DNA of 64,000 nt, from positions 1 to 64,000 of the forward strand of contig NZ_QZFU01000015.1 of the NCBI RefSeq assembly GCF_003598715.1, given 5' to 3'. The stretch comes from Nocardia panacis (lineage in GTDB: Bacteria; Actinomycetota; Actinomycetes; Mycobacteriales; Mycobacteriaceae). Made by a program: the position numbers and the translations under genes. Below are positions 19,950-29,063 of the stretch, one piece after another (positions within the stretch are counted from its first letter, which is position 1; each line of letters starts with the position of its first letter). The notes beneath the pieces are model-generated. The model was not told the origin of the DNA and made no database searches. It saw only the letters and a list, made by a program, of their open reading frames with translations.

Positions 19950-20014
19950 GACACCGCCTGCGCCGCGCTCGAATCCGTCGGCTCGTCATCCAGCGGGTCC
20001 TTGGTGATCCTCAC
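19886..20014 (-). pseudogene. Likely 5' part of the RelA/SpoT-domain gene, in a shifted frame
   Basis: A 42-residue frame (VRITKDPLDDEPTDSSAAQA, then WAKWQSRVDG and IRPEQGTFEH) with excellent G/C third positions. It ends at a TGA at 19886-19888, exactly where the downstream toxin frame begins to look coding (ALIPAAARES). One extra G would join them as GTFE-ALIP. The frame is open upstream to 20137 with no ATG, so the start is uncertain. Confidence 0.5.
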
Positions 20015-20081
20015 CTCCGATTCGATTGTCGGCCGCGCAGGTTCGATCAGGGACTCGATCCGGACCCGAAACCGGATCGGA

Positions 20082-20627
20082 TCAGAGCAGCGATAGCCAG
20101 TAGTCCTGGAAGCGCAGGAAGACCAGCACCGCGACGATCACGTAGCCAACAGTCAGCAACGTCCAACGCCATTGGACCACAATCGAGTTCGGCCATAGTT
20201 GCCTGGCCGAGGTCGCCAACAGCGCGGGCGTCGCGGCCCAGACAACCATGCAGTAAGGGCACAGCGCGTTGATGCGGTAGAGCGCCTGGAAGATCAACCA
20301 GCCGACGAAGGCGACACCGAGACCGGCGCCGAGGGCCACCGACCCCCAAAACCACTGCGGCACCGCAGTTCCAGCCACCGCCAACACGCCGAGGGTGACC
20401 ACCACCGAGAACCCCACCACGCCGATGATCGGATTGGGGAATCCGAACACCGCGGCCTGAGGCGAGGCCATGATCGACCCGCAGGAAATGGTCGGGTCGA
20501 TACTGCACGACGGGGTGTAGCCCGGTTCGGTGAGCAGTCGGAACCGCTCGATGGTCAGCGTCAGCGATGCCGACCATCCCGCGAATCCCAAGATCAGCAC
20601 CAACCATGCGCCCGCGCGATCACACAC
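20082..20627 (-). CDS. Vitamin K epoxide reductase family membrane protein
   Basis: A 181-residue VKOR homologue with about five helices. The redox motif is CPYC at Cys123-Cys126. The second, loop cysteine pair is Cys41 and Cys49 (in YTPSCSIDPTISCG). In actinobacteria VKOR reoxidises periplasmic DsbA-like oxidases with quinone as acceptor. No thioredoxin domain is fused and no DsbA gene is visible here. The GTG start at 20627 overlaps the desaturase stop by 8 nt, so the genes are coupled. Confidence 0.9.
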   Translation of the reverse strand: MCDRAGAWLVLILGFAGWSASLTLTIERFRLLTEPGYTPSCSIDPTISCGSIMASPQAAVFGFPNPIIGVVGFSVVVTLGVLAVAGTAVPQWFWGSVALGAGLGVAFVGWLIFQALYRINALCPYCMVVWAATPALLATSARQLWPNSIVVQWRWTLLTVGYVIVAVLVFLRFQDYWLSLL

Positions 20628-21627
20628 GAGCCGCCTCGCGGGCCAGTGCGCGATCGCGCTGCTCCTCGAAGCGCGGAATCCGCACTTCCCGCATATCGTC
20701 GAGGAAGGCGGCCAATCCCTCCCGAACCTGCTCGCCGCGCGCCCCGAAATCGGTGCGGCCGAAGATATTCCACTTTCGCAGGACCGGTTCCAGCACCTCC
20801 TCGAGATGCTGGCGCAGATCGTAGACGCCGTGTTTGGCCATGAGCACCCCGTTGCGCCGGAAGTTCGGCATCTGTGCGCCGGGCATCTGAAAATTCTGCA
20901 CCACGTCGGCAATGGCGGAGACCGCTTGATCGGGCGAAAGATCAAGGGCCGCACCGCAGACGGTGCGATAGAAGATCATGTGCAGATTCTCGTCGGCGGC
21001 GATGCGCCCCAGCATCGCGTCGGCGATCTCGTCCTGACAGACCCGGCCGGTATTGCGGTGGGTAACCCTGGTGGCCAATTCCTGGAAGCTGACATAGGCC
21101 ACCGAGTGCAGGAATCCCGCACCGTCGTCCTCGAATGCCTCGGTCCCCGGCGCGAAACCATTGGTCATGTGAGCCATTCGGGCCTGTTCCAGCGCGACCG
21201 GGTCCACACCCCTGGTCACCACCAGGTAGTCGCGAATCACCACGCTGTGCCGCATCTCCTCCGCGGTCCAGCGACCGACCCAGGTGCCCCACGCGCCGTC
21301 GCGGGAGAAGTTCTCGGCGATCTCCCGGTGATAGGAGGGCAGATTGTCCTCGGTGAGCAGATTGGTGACCATGGCCGCCTTCGCGACCGGGCTGAGCCTG
21401 GATTGCTCCGGATCCCAATCGATTCCACCCAGCATCGCGAAATTGCGTCCTTCATCCCACGGGATGTAGTCGTGCGGCTGCCAGTCCTTGGACAGCTTCA
21501 GATGCCTGTCCACACAGGTTTCGGCGGTGGACTCCAGTTCGGCCAGCAGTTCGCGCTGGGTCAGGTCGCGCGCCAAGATCGGTGCCTGCCTTTCGGTTTC
21601 GATTCGAGTGTGCGGTGCGGCCGCCAC
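20620..21627 (-). CDS. Acyl-ACP desaturase, DesA-type di-iron enzyme
   Basis: A 335-residue soluble di-iron desaturase that introduces a double bond into acyl-ACP chains, the size of mycobacterial DesA1/DesA2. Iron ligands are visible in TEDNLPSYH (residues 92-100), EEMRH (123-127) and ADENLHMIFY near 218. A frame extension to 21807 is open, but its residues are Pro/Arg-rich and unlike the family, so I used GTG 21627, just before TRIETERQAPILARDLTQ. It is the first gene of a coupled pair with VKOR. Confidence 0.92.
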   Translation of the reverse strand: MAAAPHTRIETERQAPILARDLTQRELLAELESTAETCVDRHLKLSKDWQPHDYIPWDEGRNFAMLGGIDWDPEQSRLSPVAKAAMVTNLLTEDNLPSYHREIAENFSRDGAWGTWVGRWTAEEMRHSVVIRDYLVVTRGVDPVALEQARMAHMTNGFAPGTEAFEDDGAGFLHSVAYVSFQELATRVTHRNTGRVCQDEIADAMLGRIAADENLHMIFYRTVCGAALDLSPDQAVSAIADVVQNFQMPGAQMPNFRRNGVLMAKHGVYDLRQHLEEVLEPVLRKWNIFGRTDFGARGEQVREGLAAFLDDMREVRIPRFEEQRDRALAREAARV

Positions 21628-21736
21628 GGGTAGCGGGCGAAGTGGTGCGGGGGCACCTCCCGACACTGTGCTAGGCGCGCGGCATGAACGGGAGGGTCGT
21701 CCTACCCCAACCGCGGGGACCGATGACCCGACAGAG

Positions 21737-23122
21737 TCACCCCGCGATACCGACGATCGCGGCGGCCAGTTCGATCCCGTCCAACTGCCTGCCCACTGCC
21801 TCCACATCGAAAACCACGGCCCCGGACCGGAACTCGCGGCCCAGCGTGTACAGCAGTTCCATCCAGTCCCAGCTCACCCCGATCTCGGCATCGATGGGTT
21901 CGAGCCTGTCCCCGATCAGCGGCCGAGCACGATGCCGCAGCACCAGAATCCGCCACTGCCCGAGGAAGCGCCGGAACCGATCCAGCGCGTCCGCGGCCCG
22001 CTCGGTGCTCGCCGCGACCGCGCGCATCTGGGCATTGACGGTGTCGACCCGCTCGGACATCTCGGTGAGTCCGGAGGCCGCGGCCTCGCACAGCGCGGGC
22101 ACGGCGTCCAGTGAGCGGGGCGGTGCGGTCCCGTCGACCACCTCGGCGGCGAAGGCGGCGACCATATCGTTGTAGAGCGCGGCCAGGGAGATCCGGAACC
22201 GCAGATCGGCCACGCTGCCGCGCAGCCGGTCCAATCCGGTTCGCAGCTCGCGCAGTTCGACGACCGCCTGATCCATCGGTTCGCGCATGACCTGCGCGAC
22301 ATTGGCGAGCACCGGATGGGATTCGGCGATCGGGGCGGACGCGGCCGCGGCCGCGGCGACGGACCGGTTCATGCGCTCGGTGATATCGATGAGCTGGGCG
22401 GAGGCGTCGGCCAGTTGATCGCACAGGTCACGGTAGTCGGCCAGCCGGGTGACGAGTCGGTCCAGAGCGCGGTCGAGCACCGCGACGCCGCCGAGCACCT
22501 CGGCGATGGGACCCCGCGCCTGCGGCCTCAGGTAGGTGGCCGAGACCAACCGGTCGCGCGCGGCGACCTCGAGTGGCAGCGCGTCGAGCACGAATTCGTC
22601 GTAGGAGCCGAATCCGTCCTCGCGCAAAGCCTTTTCGATCTCGGCGCGGCCCGCGACGGCGCGGTCGCGGCGGCCGACGCCCGCGCGGCACAGTCGCTGT
22701 TCGACGGCGTGGGCGCGCGCGTAGATCCGTTCGATTCGGCCCATCGCCTCGGCGCGCGGCGCCACCCGCACCGAGAGGTAGCCCGAGCGCAGCGGACTCA
22801 TGGTGGCGAACACCCAGTACGACGCACCGTCCCTGGCCTGGTTGCGCACATACGCGCAGACCGGTAGCCCCGCCTCGAGCCGATCCCACATCAGCGCGAA
22901 GACACCGGCGGGCATCCGCGGGTGCCGCACGATATTGTGCGGCGCGCCGACCAGTTCGGCCTGCGAGTATCCGGCGATACGGACGAAGACCGAATTGCCC
23001 TGGCGGATCACGCCGCGGCGGTCGGTGGTGGAGAAGAACAGCTCGGCGTCGCCGAAACGGTGATCCTCCGCGAAAGCGATCGATTTCGACAGGTCGGCGA
23101 TCGGCTGCGATGTGGTGGGCAT
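21737..23122 (-). CDS. Aer-like PAS-domain protein without methyl-accepting signalling domain
   Basis: A 461-residue soluble protein. Residues about 22-120 form a PAS domain very close to that of the aerotaxis receptor Aer, with NIVRHPRMP (63-71), FALMWDRLEAG and GASYWV; in Aer this domain binds FAD. The remainder, 130-461, is Ala-rich and helical with RERM-, SVAD- and ASTERAADAL-like segments, suggesting coiled coils. I see no membrane helices, no HAMP domain and no conserved chemoreceptor tip. No chemotaxis genes are present. It is divergent from ctaD, so a redox-sensing role linked to respiration is plausible but unproven. Confidence 0.8.
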   Translation of the reverse strand: MPTTSQPIADLSKSIAFAEDHRFGDAELFFSTTDRRGVIRQGNSVFVRIAGYSQAELVGAPHNIVRHPRMPAGVFALMWDRLEAGLPVCAYVRNQARDGASYWVFATMSPLRSGYLSVRVAPRAEAMGRIERIYARAHAVEQRLCRAGVGRRDRAVAGRAEIEKALREDGFGSYDEFVLDALPLEVAARDRLVSATYLRPQARGPIAEVLGGVAVLDRALDRLVTRLADYRDLCDQLADASAQLIDITERMNRSVAAAAAASAPIAESHPVLANVAQVMREPMDQAVVELRELRTGLDRLRGSVADLRFRISLAALYNDMVAAFAAEVVDGTAPPRSLDAVPALCEAAASGLTEMSERVDTVNAQMRAVAASTERAADALDRFRRFLGQWRILVLRHRARPLIGDRLEPIDAEIGVSWDWMELLYTLGREFRSGAVVFDVEAVGRQLDGIELAAAIVGIAG

Positions 23123-23384
23123 TTCGCCAAGGTAGACGAATCACCACATGCGGGGACAATCCGTCGTGATTCAAGCGATATTCGAAAGACATTGGGCATC
23201 AATGGGATTGAATTGTGCTCCCATTCACCCGAGCTGGATACACAAGGGGCGCAGGTCATTCGGGCGATGGACCAAGGTCACTGCCCGTCGCGGGAAAGGG
23301 TACCAAAAGGTCATCTCCTGCACCGCAGGGGTTTTCCGCGCCGAATGCGCCGAATACCTTCCGATTGCCCGAGATTCGGTGCGA

Positions 23385-23399
23385 GGTTCCGTCGGAACC
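23385..23399 (+). promoter_or_regulatory. Palindrome in the ctaD leader
   Basis: A perfect inverted repeat, GGTTCCG-T-CGGAACC, ends 5 nt before the AGGAGG ribosome-binding site of ctaD. It could be an operator or a small hairpin affecting ribosome access. It lies in the 293-bp gap shared with the divergent PAS gene. Confidence 0.5.
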
Positions 23400-23415
23400 G
23401 TATGAGGAGGGTGTG

Positions 23416-25119
23416 GTGACTGCGATATCTCCCAGACCGGTGGTGACCCGGCCCCATCCGGCGCGACGCGCGCCGAAGGGGTCGGCGCTGCATCGGATGC
23501 TCACCACCACCGATCCGAAGGTGCTCGGCCAGATGTATCTGGTCACCTCGATGGCCTTCTTCATGATCGCCGGGTTGATGGCGCTGCTCATGCGCGGGGA
23601 ACTGGCGCGGCCCGGATTGCAGTTCCTCTCGCCCGAACAGTTCAATCAGCTATTCACCATGCACGGCACGATCATGTTGCTGTTCTATGCCACCTCGATC
23701 ATCTTCGGCTTCGCGAATATTCTGGTGCCCCTGCAGATCGGCGCGCCCGATGTGGCATTTCCGCGCTTGAACGCGCTGAGCTACTGGTTCTATCTGTTCG
23801 GCGCATCCCTGGCCACGGCGGGATTCCTCACACCCGGCGGTGCGGCCGATTTCGGTTGGACGGCATATGTGCCGCTGGCCGATATCATCCATTCGCCCGG
23901 TGTCGGCGCGGATATGTGGATCCTCGGCGTCGGCGTCTCCGGCCTCGGCACCATTCTCGGCGGCGTCAATATGATCACCACCGTCGTCTGCCTGCGCTGT
24001 CCGGGCATGACCATGTTCCGGTTGCCGCTGTTCACCTGGAATGTGGTGATCGCCAGTGTCCTGATCCTGATCTGCTTCCCACTGCTGACCGCCGCGGCGC
24101 TGGCGCTGTTCTACGATCGCCACCTCGGCGGACATATCTACGATCCGGCCAATGGCGGGTTGATGCTGTTCCAACATCTGTTCTGGTTCTTCGGACACCC
24201 CGAGGTATATGTCATCGCGCTGCCGTTCTTCGGCATCGTCTCCGAGATCTTCCCCGTCTTCAGCCGCAAACCCATCTTCGGTTACACCGCTTTGGTTTAC
24301 GCGACCCTCGGTATCGCCGCACTATCCATCGCGGTGTGGGCGCACCACATGTACGCCACCGGCGCGGTGCTGCTGCCGTACTTCTCGTTCATGACCTTCC
24401 TCATCGCGGTGCCCACCGGCGTGAAGTTCTTCAACTGGATCGGCACCATGTGGCGGGGTCAATTAACCTTCGAATCACCGATGCTGTTCTCGGTCGGCTT
24501 CCTGGTCACCTTCCTCTTCGGCGGCCTTTCCGGTGTCATCCTGGCCAGCCCGCCGCTCGACTTCCACATCACCGACACCTATTTTGTGGTGGCGCACTTC
24601 CACTACACGCTGTTCGGCACGGTCGTATTCGCCACCTACGCGGGCATCTACTTCTGGTTCCCCAAGATGACGGGCCGCATGGCCGACGAGCGGCTGGCGA
24701 AATGGCATTTCTGGACCACCTTCATCGGGTTCCACACCACCTTCCTGGCCCAGCACTGGCTCGGGGACGCGGGGATGCCGCGCCGCTACGCCGACTACCT
24801 GCCCAGCGACGGATTCACCGCGCTCAATACGGTCTCCACCCTCGGCTCATTCCTGCTCGGCGCGTCGATGCTGCCGTTCCTGTGGAATGTCTTCAAGAGC
24901 TATCGCTACGGCGAGGTCGTCACCGTGGACGATCCATGGGGCTACGGCAACTCCCTCGAATGGGCCACGACATGTCCCCCGCCGCGGCACAACTTCTATG
25001 AACTGCCCCGCGTTCGTTCGGAGCGCCCCGCCTTCGAGCTGCACTACCCGCACATGGTCGAACGTATGCACCAAGAGGCGCACATCGGCTGGGGCACCCA
25101 CTCCGAGAAACCCGTTTAG
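23416..25119 (+). CDS. ctaD: Cytochrome c oxidase subunit I (CtaD)
   Basis: A 567-residue aa3-type oxidase subunit I that reduces oxygen and pumps protons in the membrane. It has twelve helices, including haem and CuB ligands: the His in [23 protein letters not shown] (with the cross-linked His-Tyr) and the AHHMYATG and [11 protein letters not shown] motifs. I chose GTG 23416 because AGGAGG stands 5 nt before it; the frame is open to 23215. It is a stand-alone gene, since subunits II-IV and the bc1 genes are not in the window. It may therefore be the separate ctaD locus seen in mycobacteria or an extra copy. It overlaps the convergent DinB gene by 4 nt. Confidence 0.95.
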   Translation: MTAISPRPVVTRPHPARRAPKGSALHRMLTTTDPKVLGQMYLVTSMAFFMIAGLMALLMRGELARPGLQFLSPEQFNQLFTMHGTIMLLFYATSIIFGFANILVPLQIGAPDVAFPRLNALSYWFYLFGASLATAGFLTPGGAADFGWTAYVPLADIIHSPGVGADMWILGVGVSGLGTILGGVNMITTVVCLRCPGMTMFRLPLFTWNVVIASVLILICFPLLTAAALALFYDRHLGGHIYDPANGGLMLFQHLFWFFGHPEVYVIALPFFGIVSEIFPVFSRKPIFGYTALVYATLGIAALSIAVWAHHMYATGAVLLPYFSFMTFLIAVPTGVKFFNWIGTMWRGQLTFESPMLFSVGFLVTFLFGGLSGVILASPPLDFHITDTYFVVAHFHYTLFGTVVFATYAGIYFWFPKMTGRMADERLAKWHFWTTFIGFHTTFLAQHWLGDAGMPRRYADYLPSDGFTALNTVSTLGSFLLGASMLPFLWNVFKSYRYGEVVTVDDPWGYGNSLEWATTCPPPRHNFYELPRVRSERPAFELHYPHMVERMHQEAHIGWGTHSEKPV

Positions 25120-25652
25120 CCCATGGTTTTCTGGCCGTCGAGTGCCTCCCGCAGGATATCGGCGTGACCCGCGTGCTGCGCGGTCTCGGCGATGATGTGC
25201 AGCAGCACCCGGCGGGCGCTGCGGCGCGCGCCCGGCTCGAACCACGGCGCGGGCGGCAGCGGATGCGAGAGATCGAGGTCGGGCAGGGTGGCGACGAGTT
25301 CGTCGGTGCGGGTGGCCACCCGCTCGTACTCCGCGAGCAATCCGGCCAGCGTCTCACCGGGCAGCATGCGGAATCCGTTGGCGCGCTCCACGAAATCCGC
25401 CTCGGTCCACTTGCTGAAATCCTTCCCCGACATGATCGCCGAGTTGCCGTCGACGATGAAATCGACCCAGCCGCTTTCGGTTTCGGCGACGTGCTTGATG
25501 AGCCCGCCGAGACACAGCTCACTCACGGTCGTGCGTTGGCCCGCCTGCTCGTCGGTGAGCTCCCGGACGGTGTAGCGCAGGAATCCCCGGTGCGCGCGCA
25601 AGGTCTCCAGCAGATCGGCGCGCTCACGGGTCAGGGTGGTGTCGGTGGTCAT
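25116..25652 (-). CDS. DinB-family (DUF664) putative metal-dependent enzyme
   Basis: A 178-residue four-helix DinB-like protein. Metal-ligand His residues occur in [11 protein letters not shown] (near 51) and in the C-terminal [18 protein letters not shown]. Members are thiol transferases or of unknown function. It is divergent from the WYL regulator at 25738, with a palindrome between, so that regulator probably controls it. No substrate can be inferred. Confidence 0.85.
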   Translation of the reverse strand: MTTDTTLTRERADLLETLRAHRGFLRYTVRELTDEQAGQRTTVSELCLGGLIKHVAETESGWVDFIVDGNSAIMSGKDFSKWTEADFVERANGFRMLPGETLAGLLAEYERVATRTDELVATLPDLDLSHPLPPAPWFEPGARRSARRVLLHIIAETAQHAGHADILREALDGQKTMG

Positions 25653-25688
25653 TCGAACATCCTCTCGTCGGCTTCGTCCCCTACGCTA

Positions 25689-25703
25689 GGCACCATTGGT
25701 GCC
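25689..25703. promoter_or_regulatory. Palindromic operator between DinB and WYL genes
   Basis: A perfect inverted repeat, GGCACCA-T-TGGTGCC, lies midway between the divergent starts at 25652 and 25738. It is a likely binding site of the adjacent WYL regulator. Confidence 0.6.
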
Positions 25704-25737
25704 AGTTTCTGGCCTTAATTGCCGGGGAGCCGTAAAA

Positions 25738-26703
25738 ATGGCCGACACGAGTGCGCGGATGCTGCGCCTGCTCTCGCTCTTGCAGACCCATCGGCACTGG
25801 TCGGGCGTCGATTTGGCGGATCGACTCGGCATCTCGCTGCGGACCGTACGTCGCGATATCGATCGGCTGCGCGAACTCGGCTACCCGGTCGAGGCGCAGC
25901 GCGGGGTCGAAGGCGGCTACCGGTTGGCGCCCGGCGCGACTTTGCCGCCGCTGGTCCTCGATGACGAAGAGGCGGTCGCCCTGGCCCTGGGCTTGCAGGG
26001 CGCCGCGGACTCGGCCGTCGCGGGTATCGCCGAATCCTCGGTGCGGGCGCTGACCAAGCTCACCGATGTCATGCCGCCGCGACTGCGCCACCGGGTGGAC
26101 TCGGTGCGCGCGATGACCGAATCCGCCGAACGCCGGATACCCGAACGGGTTCCGGTCACCGATCCGGACGCGCTGGTCGTCCTCGCGCAGGCGTGCCGCG
26201 ACACGATGCGGGTGCGGTTCGACTACCTGGCCGCCGACGGTGCGGCCTCGATCCGCCATGTCGAACCGCTGCGCCTGATCTCCGCCCGCCGCCGCTGGTA
26301 TCTGGTCTGCTACGACCTGGACCGGCAGGATTGGCGCAGCTTCCGCCTCGACCGCCTGCGCCGCCCGCACCCCACCGGCAGCCGCTTCCGACCCCGCGAA
26401 CTGCCCGCCGTCGACGCCGTCGAATACATACGCTCACGCATCCACAACCCTCCGACCCCCTTCGCCATCGAGGTCCTCCTGCACACCAATGTGGACGCCG
26501 CGGATGTCCGCATCGGCGACTACGCCGAACTGGAGGCGATCGACGACGAACACTGCGTCATGCGGATGCGCGCCGACCAACTCGAATGGGCCGCATTGGC
26601 TTTGGGCATCGTCGGTTGCGAATTCACGGTCCGCACCCCACCGGAACTGCGGGAGTTGCTCACCGACTGGAGCACGCGTTTCGCTCGAGGGCGGCCCCGA
26701 TGA
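25738..26703 (+). CDS. YafY/WYL-domain transcriptional regulator
   Basis: A 321-residue regulator. The N-terminal HTH (residues 5-60) reads LLSLLQTHRHWSGVDLADRLGISLRTVRRDIDRLRELGYPVE when taken in parts. A WYL domain (about 135-235) carries the RRWYLVCYDLDRQDWRSFRLDR core. A WCX-type C-terminus follows. It was started at ATG 25738 rather than 25696 because the extension has no homology and would cover the operator. It is paired with the divergent DinB gene, a common arrangement. The 3' end overlaps the convergent MocR gene by 44 nt. Confidence 0.9.
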   Translation: MADTSARMLRLLSLLQTHRHWSGVDLADRLGISLRTVRRDIDRLRELGYPVEAQRGVEGGYRLAPGATLPPLVLDDEEAVALALGLQGAADSAVAGIAESSVRALTKLTDVMPPRLRHRVDSVRAMTESAERRIPERVPVTDPDALVVLAQACRDTMRVRFDYLAADGAASIRHVEPLRLISARRRWYLVCYDLDRQDWRSFRLDRLRRPHPTGSRFRPRELPAVDAVEYIRSRIHNPPTPFAIEVLLHTNVDAADVRIGDYAELEAIDDEHCVMRMRADQLEWAALALGIVGCEFTVRTPPELRELLTDWSTRFARGRPR

Positions 26704-28081
26704 CCTGCGCGGCCGCCGGGAAGGCCCCCGGATTGGGTCCGGCATAGTTGAGCCGCAGGTAGGGCGCGGTGGGTTCGGCCGGGAACCACTCGGTCCCCGG
26801 CGCGACCAGCACACCGGCGGCCTCGCAGTCGGCCATCAGCCGCGTCAGGTCGGTGGCCTCGGGCAGGCGCGTCCACAGATTCAGACCGCCGCGCGGCACG
26901 GCCTCCAAATGCGCTGCGGGAATATGGGTTCGCAATGCCTCGACCAAGAGATCGCGCCGCGCGCCGAGTTGATGGCGAACTCCGCGCAAGTGGGTGCGCC
27001 AGGCGGGTTGGGTGACGATATCGAGCGCCGCGACCTGCAAAACTCCACTGACATAGGTGGATTCGGCCTGCGCGGCGGCGAGGATGCGTTCGCGGGCCGG
27101 ACCTCGGGCGATGAGTCCGGCGATGCGCACCGCGGGCGACACGCTCTTGGTCAGCGAACGCAGATAGACGACATGCCCGGCGTCGTCGCGCGCGGCCAGC
27201 GGGGTCGACTCGGCGGTGATCCCGAAATCGTGCGCCCAATCGTCCTCGATGAGAAAGGCCCCGAATCGACGCGCGACGGCGAGCACCTCCGCCGCGATCT
27301 CCGAACTCCATTGCGCACCGGTGGGATTGGCGAAATTCGGTTGGACGTACATGGCCCGCGATCCGGTGCGCTCGAAGGCGCGGGCCAGTTCGTCCGGATC
27401 CGGCCCGCGCATATCGCTCGGCACCGGAACCACCTGCACACCCGACTGTTCCGCCGCCAGGACCGCACCCCAGTACGTGGGCGATTCGAGCAGTAGCGGT
27501 CGACCGGGACCCACCAGAGCGCGGAAGACGATGCTCAACCCGCTCTGACTGCCGGGCATGACGATGACATCGGCGGTGGCGGGCGGTGCGACGCCGACGG
27601 GGGTGGCCGCACCCAGTTCGGTGGCGAACCACGCCTGCAAATCGGGCAGACCCGCGGCGGGCGGCCTGCCGACCACCGCTTCCCCGCGCGCGGCGCGACC
27701 GAAGGCGGCCCGAATCAGCCGCTCGGGCAGCAGCTCTCGATCCGGATAGCCGGAGTTCATCGCGATCACCTCATTGGGCGCGATGCGCAGCGCCGCCGAC
27801 AACTGCGGGGTGCGGCGCGGCTGTGAGCCGAGCGCCGCCGTCTGCCAACCGTATTCGTTCGGGCGGGCCACCCGGATGGCGCGAACGAAAGCACCGGCAC
27901 CGGGCCGGGTTTCGATCAACCCCTGGGCGGACAGCGTCCGCAGCGCCTTCTGCACCGTGACCGGACCGGCCGAATGCTCGGCCACCAACGCCCGCGTCGA
28001 GGGCAGCCGAGCGCCCGGTGGCGCGGTGGCGATCCACTCGCGCAGTTTCGCCGCGATCCGCGAACTGTTATCGTCAGACAT
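26660..28081 (-). CDS. MocR/PdxR-type GntR regulator with aminotransferase domain
   Basis: A 473-residue fusion regulator. Residues 1-70 form a GntR winged helix (LPSTRALVAEHSAGPVTVQK). From about 95 a fold-type I aminotransferase domain follows, with PGSQSGLSIVFRAL, NFANPTGAQW and the PLP lysine in RSLTKSVSPAVRIA. Such regulators sense PLP or an amino acid. The ATG at 28081 overlaps the ATG of the divergent EamA transporter (CATG), so it most likely controls that transporter. The effector is unknown. Confidence 0.92.
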   Translation of the reverse strand: MSDDNSSRIAAKLREWIATAPPGARLPSTRALVAEHSAGPVTVQKALRTLSAQGLIETRPGAGAFVRAIRVARPNEYGWQTAALGSQPRRTPQLSAALRIAPNEVIAMNSGYPDRELLPERLIRAAFGRAARGEAVVGRPPAAGLPDLQAWFATELGAATPVGVAPPATADVIVMPGSQSGLSIVFRALVGPGRPLLLESPTYWGAVLAAEQSGVQVVPVPSDMRGPDPDELARAFERTGSRAMYVQPNFANPTGAQWSSEIAAEVLAVARRFGAFLIEDDWAHDFGITAESTPLAARDDAGHVVYLRSLTKSVSPAVRIAGLIARGPARERILAAAQAESTYVSGVLQVAALDIVTQPAWRTHLRGVRHQLGARRDLLVEALRTHIPAAHLEAVPRGGLNLWTRLPEATDLTRLMADCEAAGVLVAPGTEWFPAEPTAPYLRLNYAGPNPGAFPAAAQVIGAALERNACSSR

Positions 28082-28997
28082 GAGTCACAATAGTAGCGCT
28101 ACCCTTCAGAAGGCACAGGCGCTATCGTCCGGCACCGGACTCGGCTGGGGTCTGCTCGGCGTCGTCGGATTCTCCTTCACCATCCCGTTCACCCGAATCG
28201 CCGTCGCGGACGGCGGGATGTCGCCGCTGTTCATCGGCTCGGCGCGCGCCGTCGTCGCGGCGGTGCTCGCCGCCGCCGCGCTGGCACTGACCCGGCAGCC
28301 ACTGCCACGCGGCAGGCAATGGATCGGTCTCGCGATCATCGCGGCTGGGGTCGTCGTCGGTTTCCCGCTACTGACCTCCTTTGCAATGCAAACGGTGCCC
28401 GCCGGTCACGGCGCGGTCGTGATCGCCCTGCTGCCCGCCGCCACGGCGGTCATGGCCGTGCTGCGGGGACGGGACCGACCGCGCACCGCCTTCTGGATCA
28501 CGGCGGGTATCGGCGCGGTCCTCGCCGTCGTCTTCGCCGCCCGCCAGAACGGCGGCCTCGGCTCGCTGCACCTGACCGATCTGCTCCTGTTCTGCGGGGT
28601 CGGCGCGGCCGCCATCTCCTATGCCGAGGGCGCGCTGCTGTCGCGGGTGCTCGGATCCTGGCAGACGATGTGCTGGGCGCTGGTGCTCGGCGCGCCGCTC
28701 ATGGTCGTACTCACCGGCATCGGCGCGGCCCAACAGCCCCCGACCGGAACCCCGGCCCAGTGGCTCGCCCTCACCTACCTCTCGGTGGTGAGCATGTTCC
28801 TGGCCTTCTTCGCCTGGTATCGCGGCCTGGCCATCGGGCCGATGGCGCAGGTCAGCCAGGTGCAACTCGTCCAGCCGGTGCTGTCGATCTGCTGGGCGGC
28901 CCTGCTGCTGCGCGAAAGCCTCACCTGGCCAACCGTTCTGGGCGGACTCGCGGTCGTCGCCTGCGCCGGCCTCGCTGTTCGCACCCGGCTCGGCTGA
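28080..28997 (+). CDS. EamA/DMT-family transporter
   Basis: A 305-residue inner-membrane transporter with ten helices in two EamA repeats, roughly residues 20-150 and 170-303. Typical signals are FTIPFTRIAVADGGMSP near the start and VSMFLAFFAWYRGLAIGPMA in the second repeat. It is likely to export an amino acid or metabolite. It is divergent from and probably regulated by the MocR gene. The ATG at 28080 leaves no untranslated leader between the two genes, so the promoter must lie inside the MocR frame. Confidence 0.9.
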   Translation: MSHNSSATLQKAQALSSGTGLGWGLLGVVGFSFTIPFTRIAVADGGMSPLFIGSARAVVAAVLAAAALALTRQPLPRGRQWIGLAIIAAGVVVGFPLLTSFAMQTVPAGHGAVVIALLPAATAVMAVLRGRDRPRTAFWITAGIGAVLAVVFAARQNGGLGSLHLTDLLLFCGVGAAAISYAEGALLSRVLGSWQTMCWALVLGAPLMVVLTGIGAAQQPPTGTPAQWLALTYLSVVSMFLAFFAWYRGLAIGPMAQVSQVQLVQPVLSICWAALLLRESLTWPTVLGGLAVVACAGLAVRTRLG

Positions 28998-29063
28998 TTC
29001 GGCCACCCGTTCGAGCTCGAACCGCCATAATGCCTCCGAATGGAACTATCGAGAGGTGCGCCC

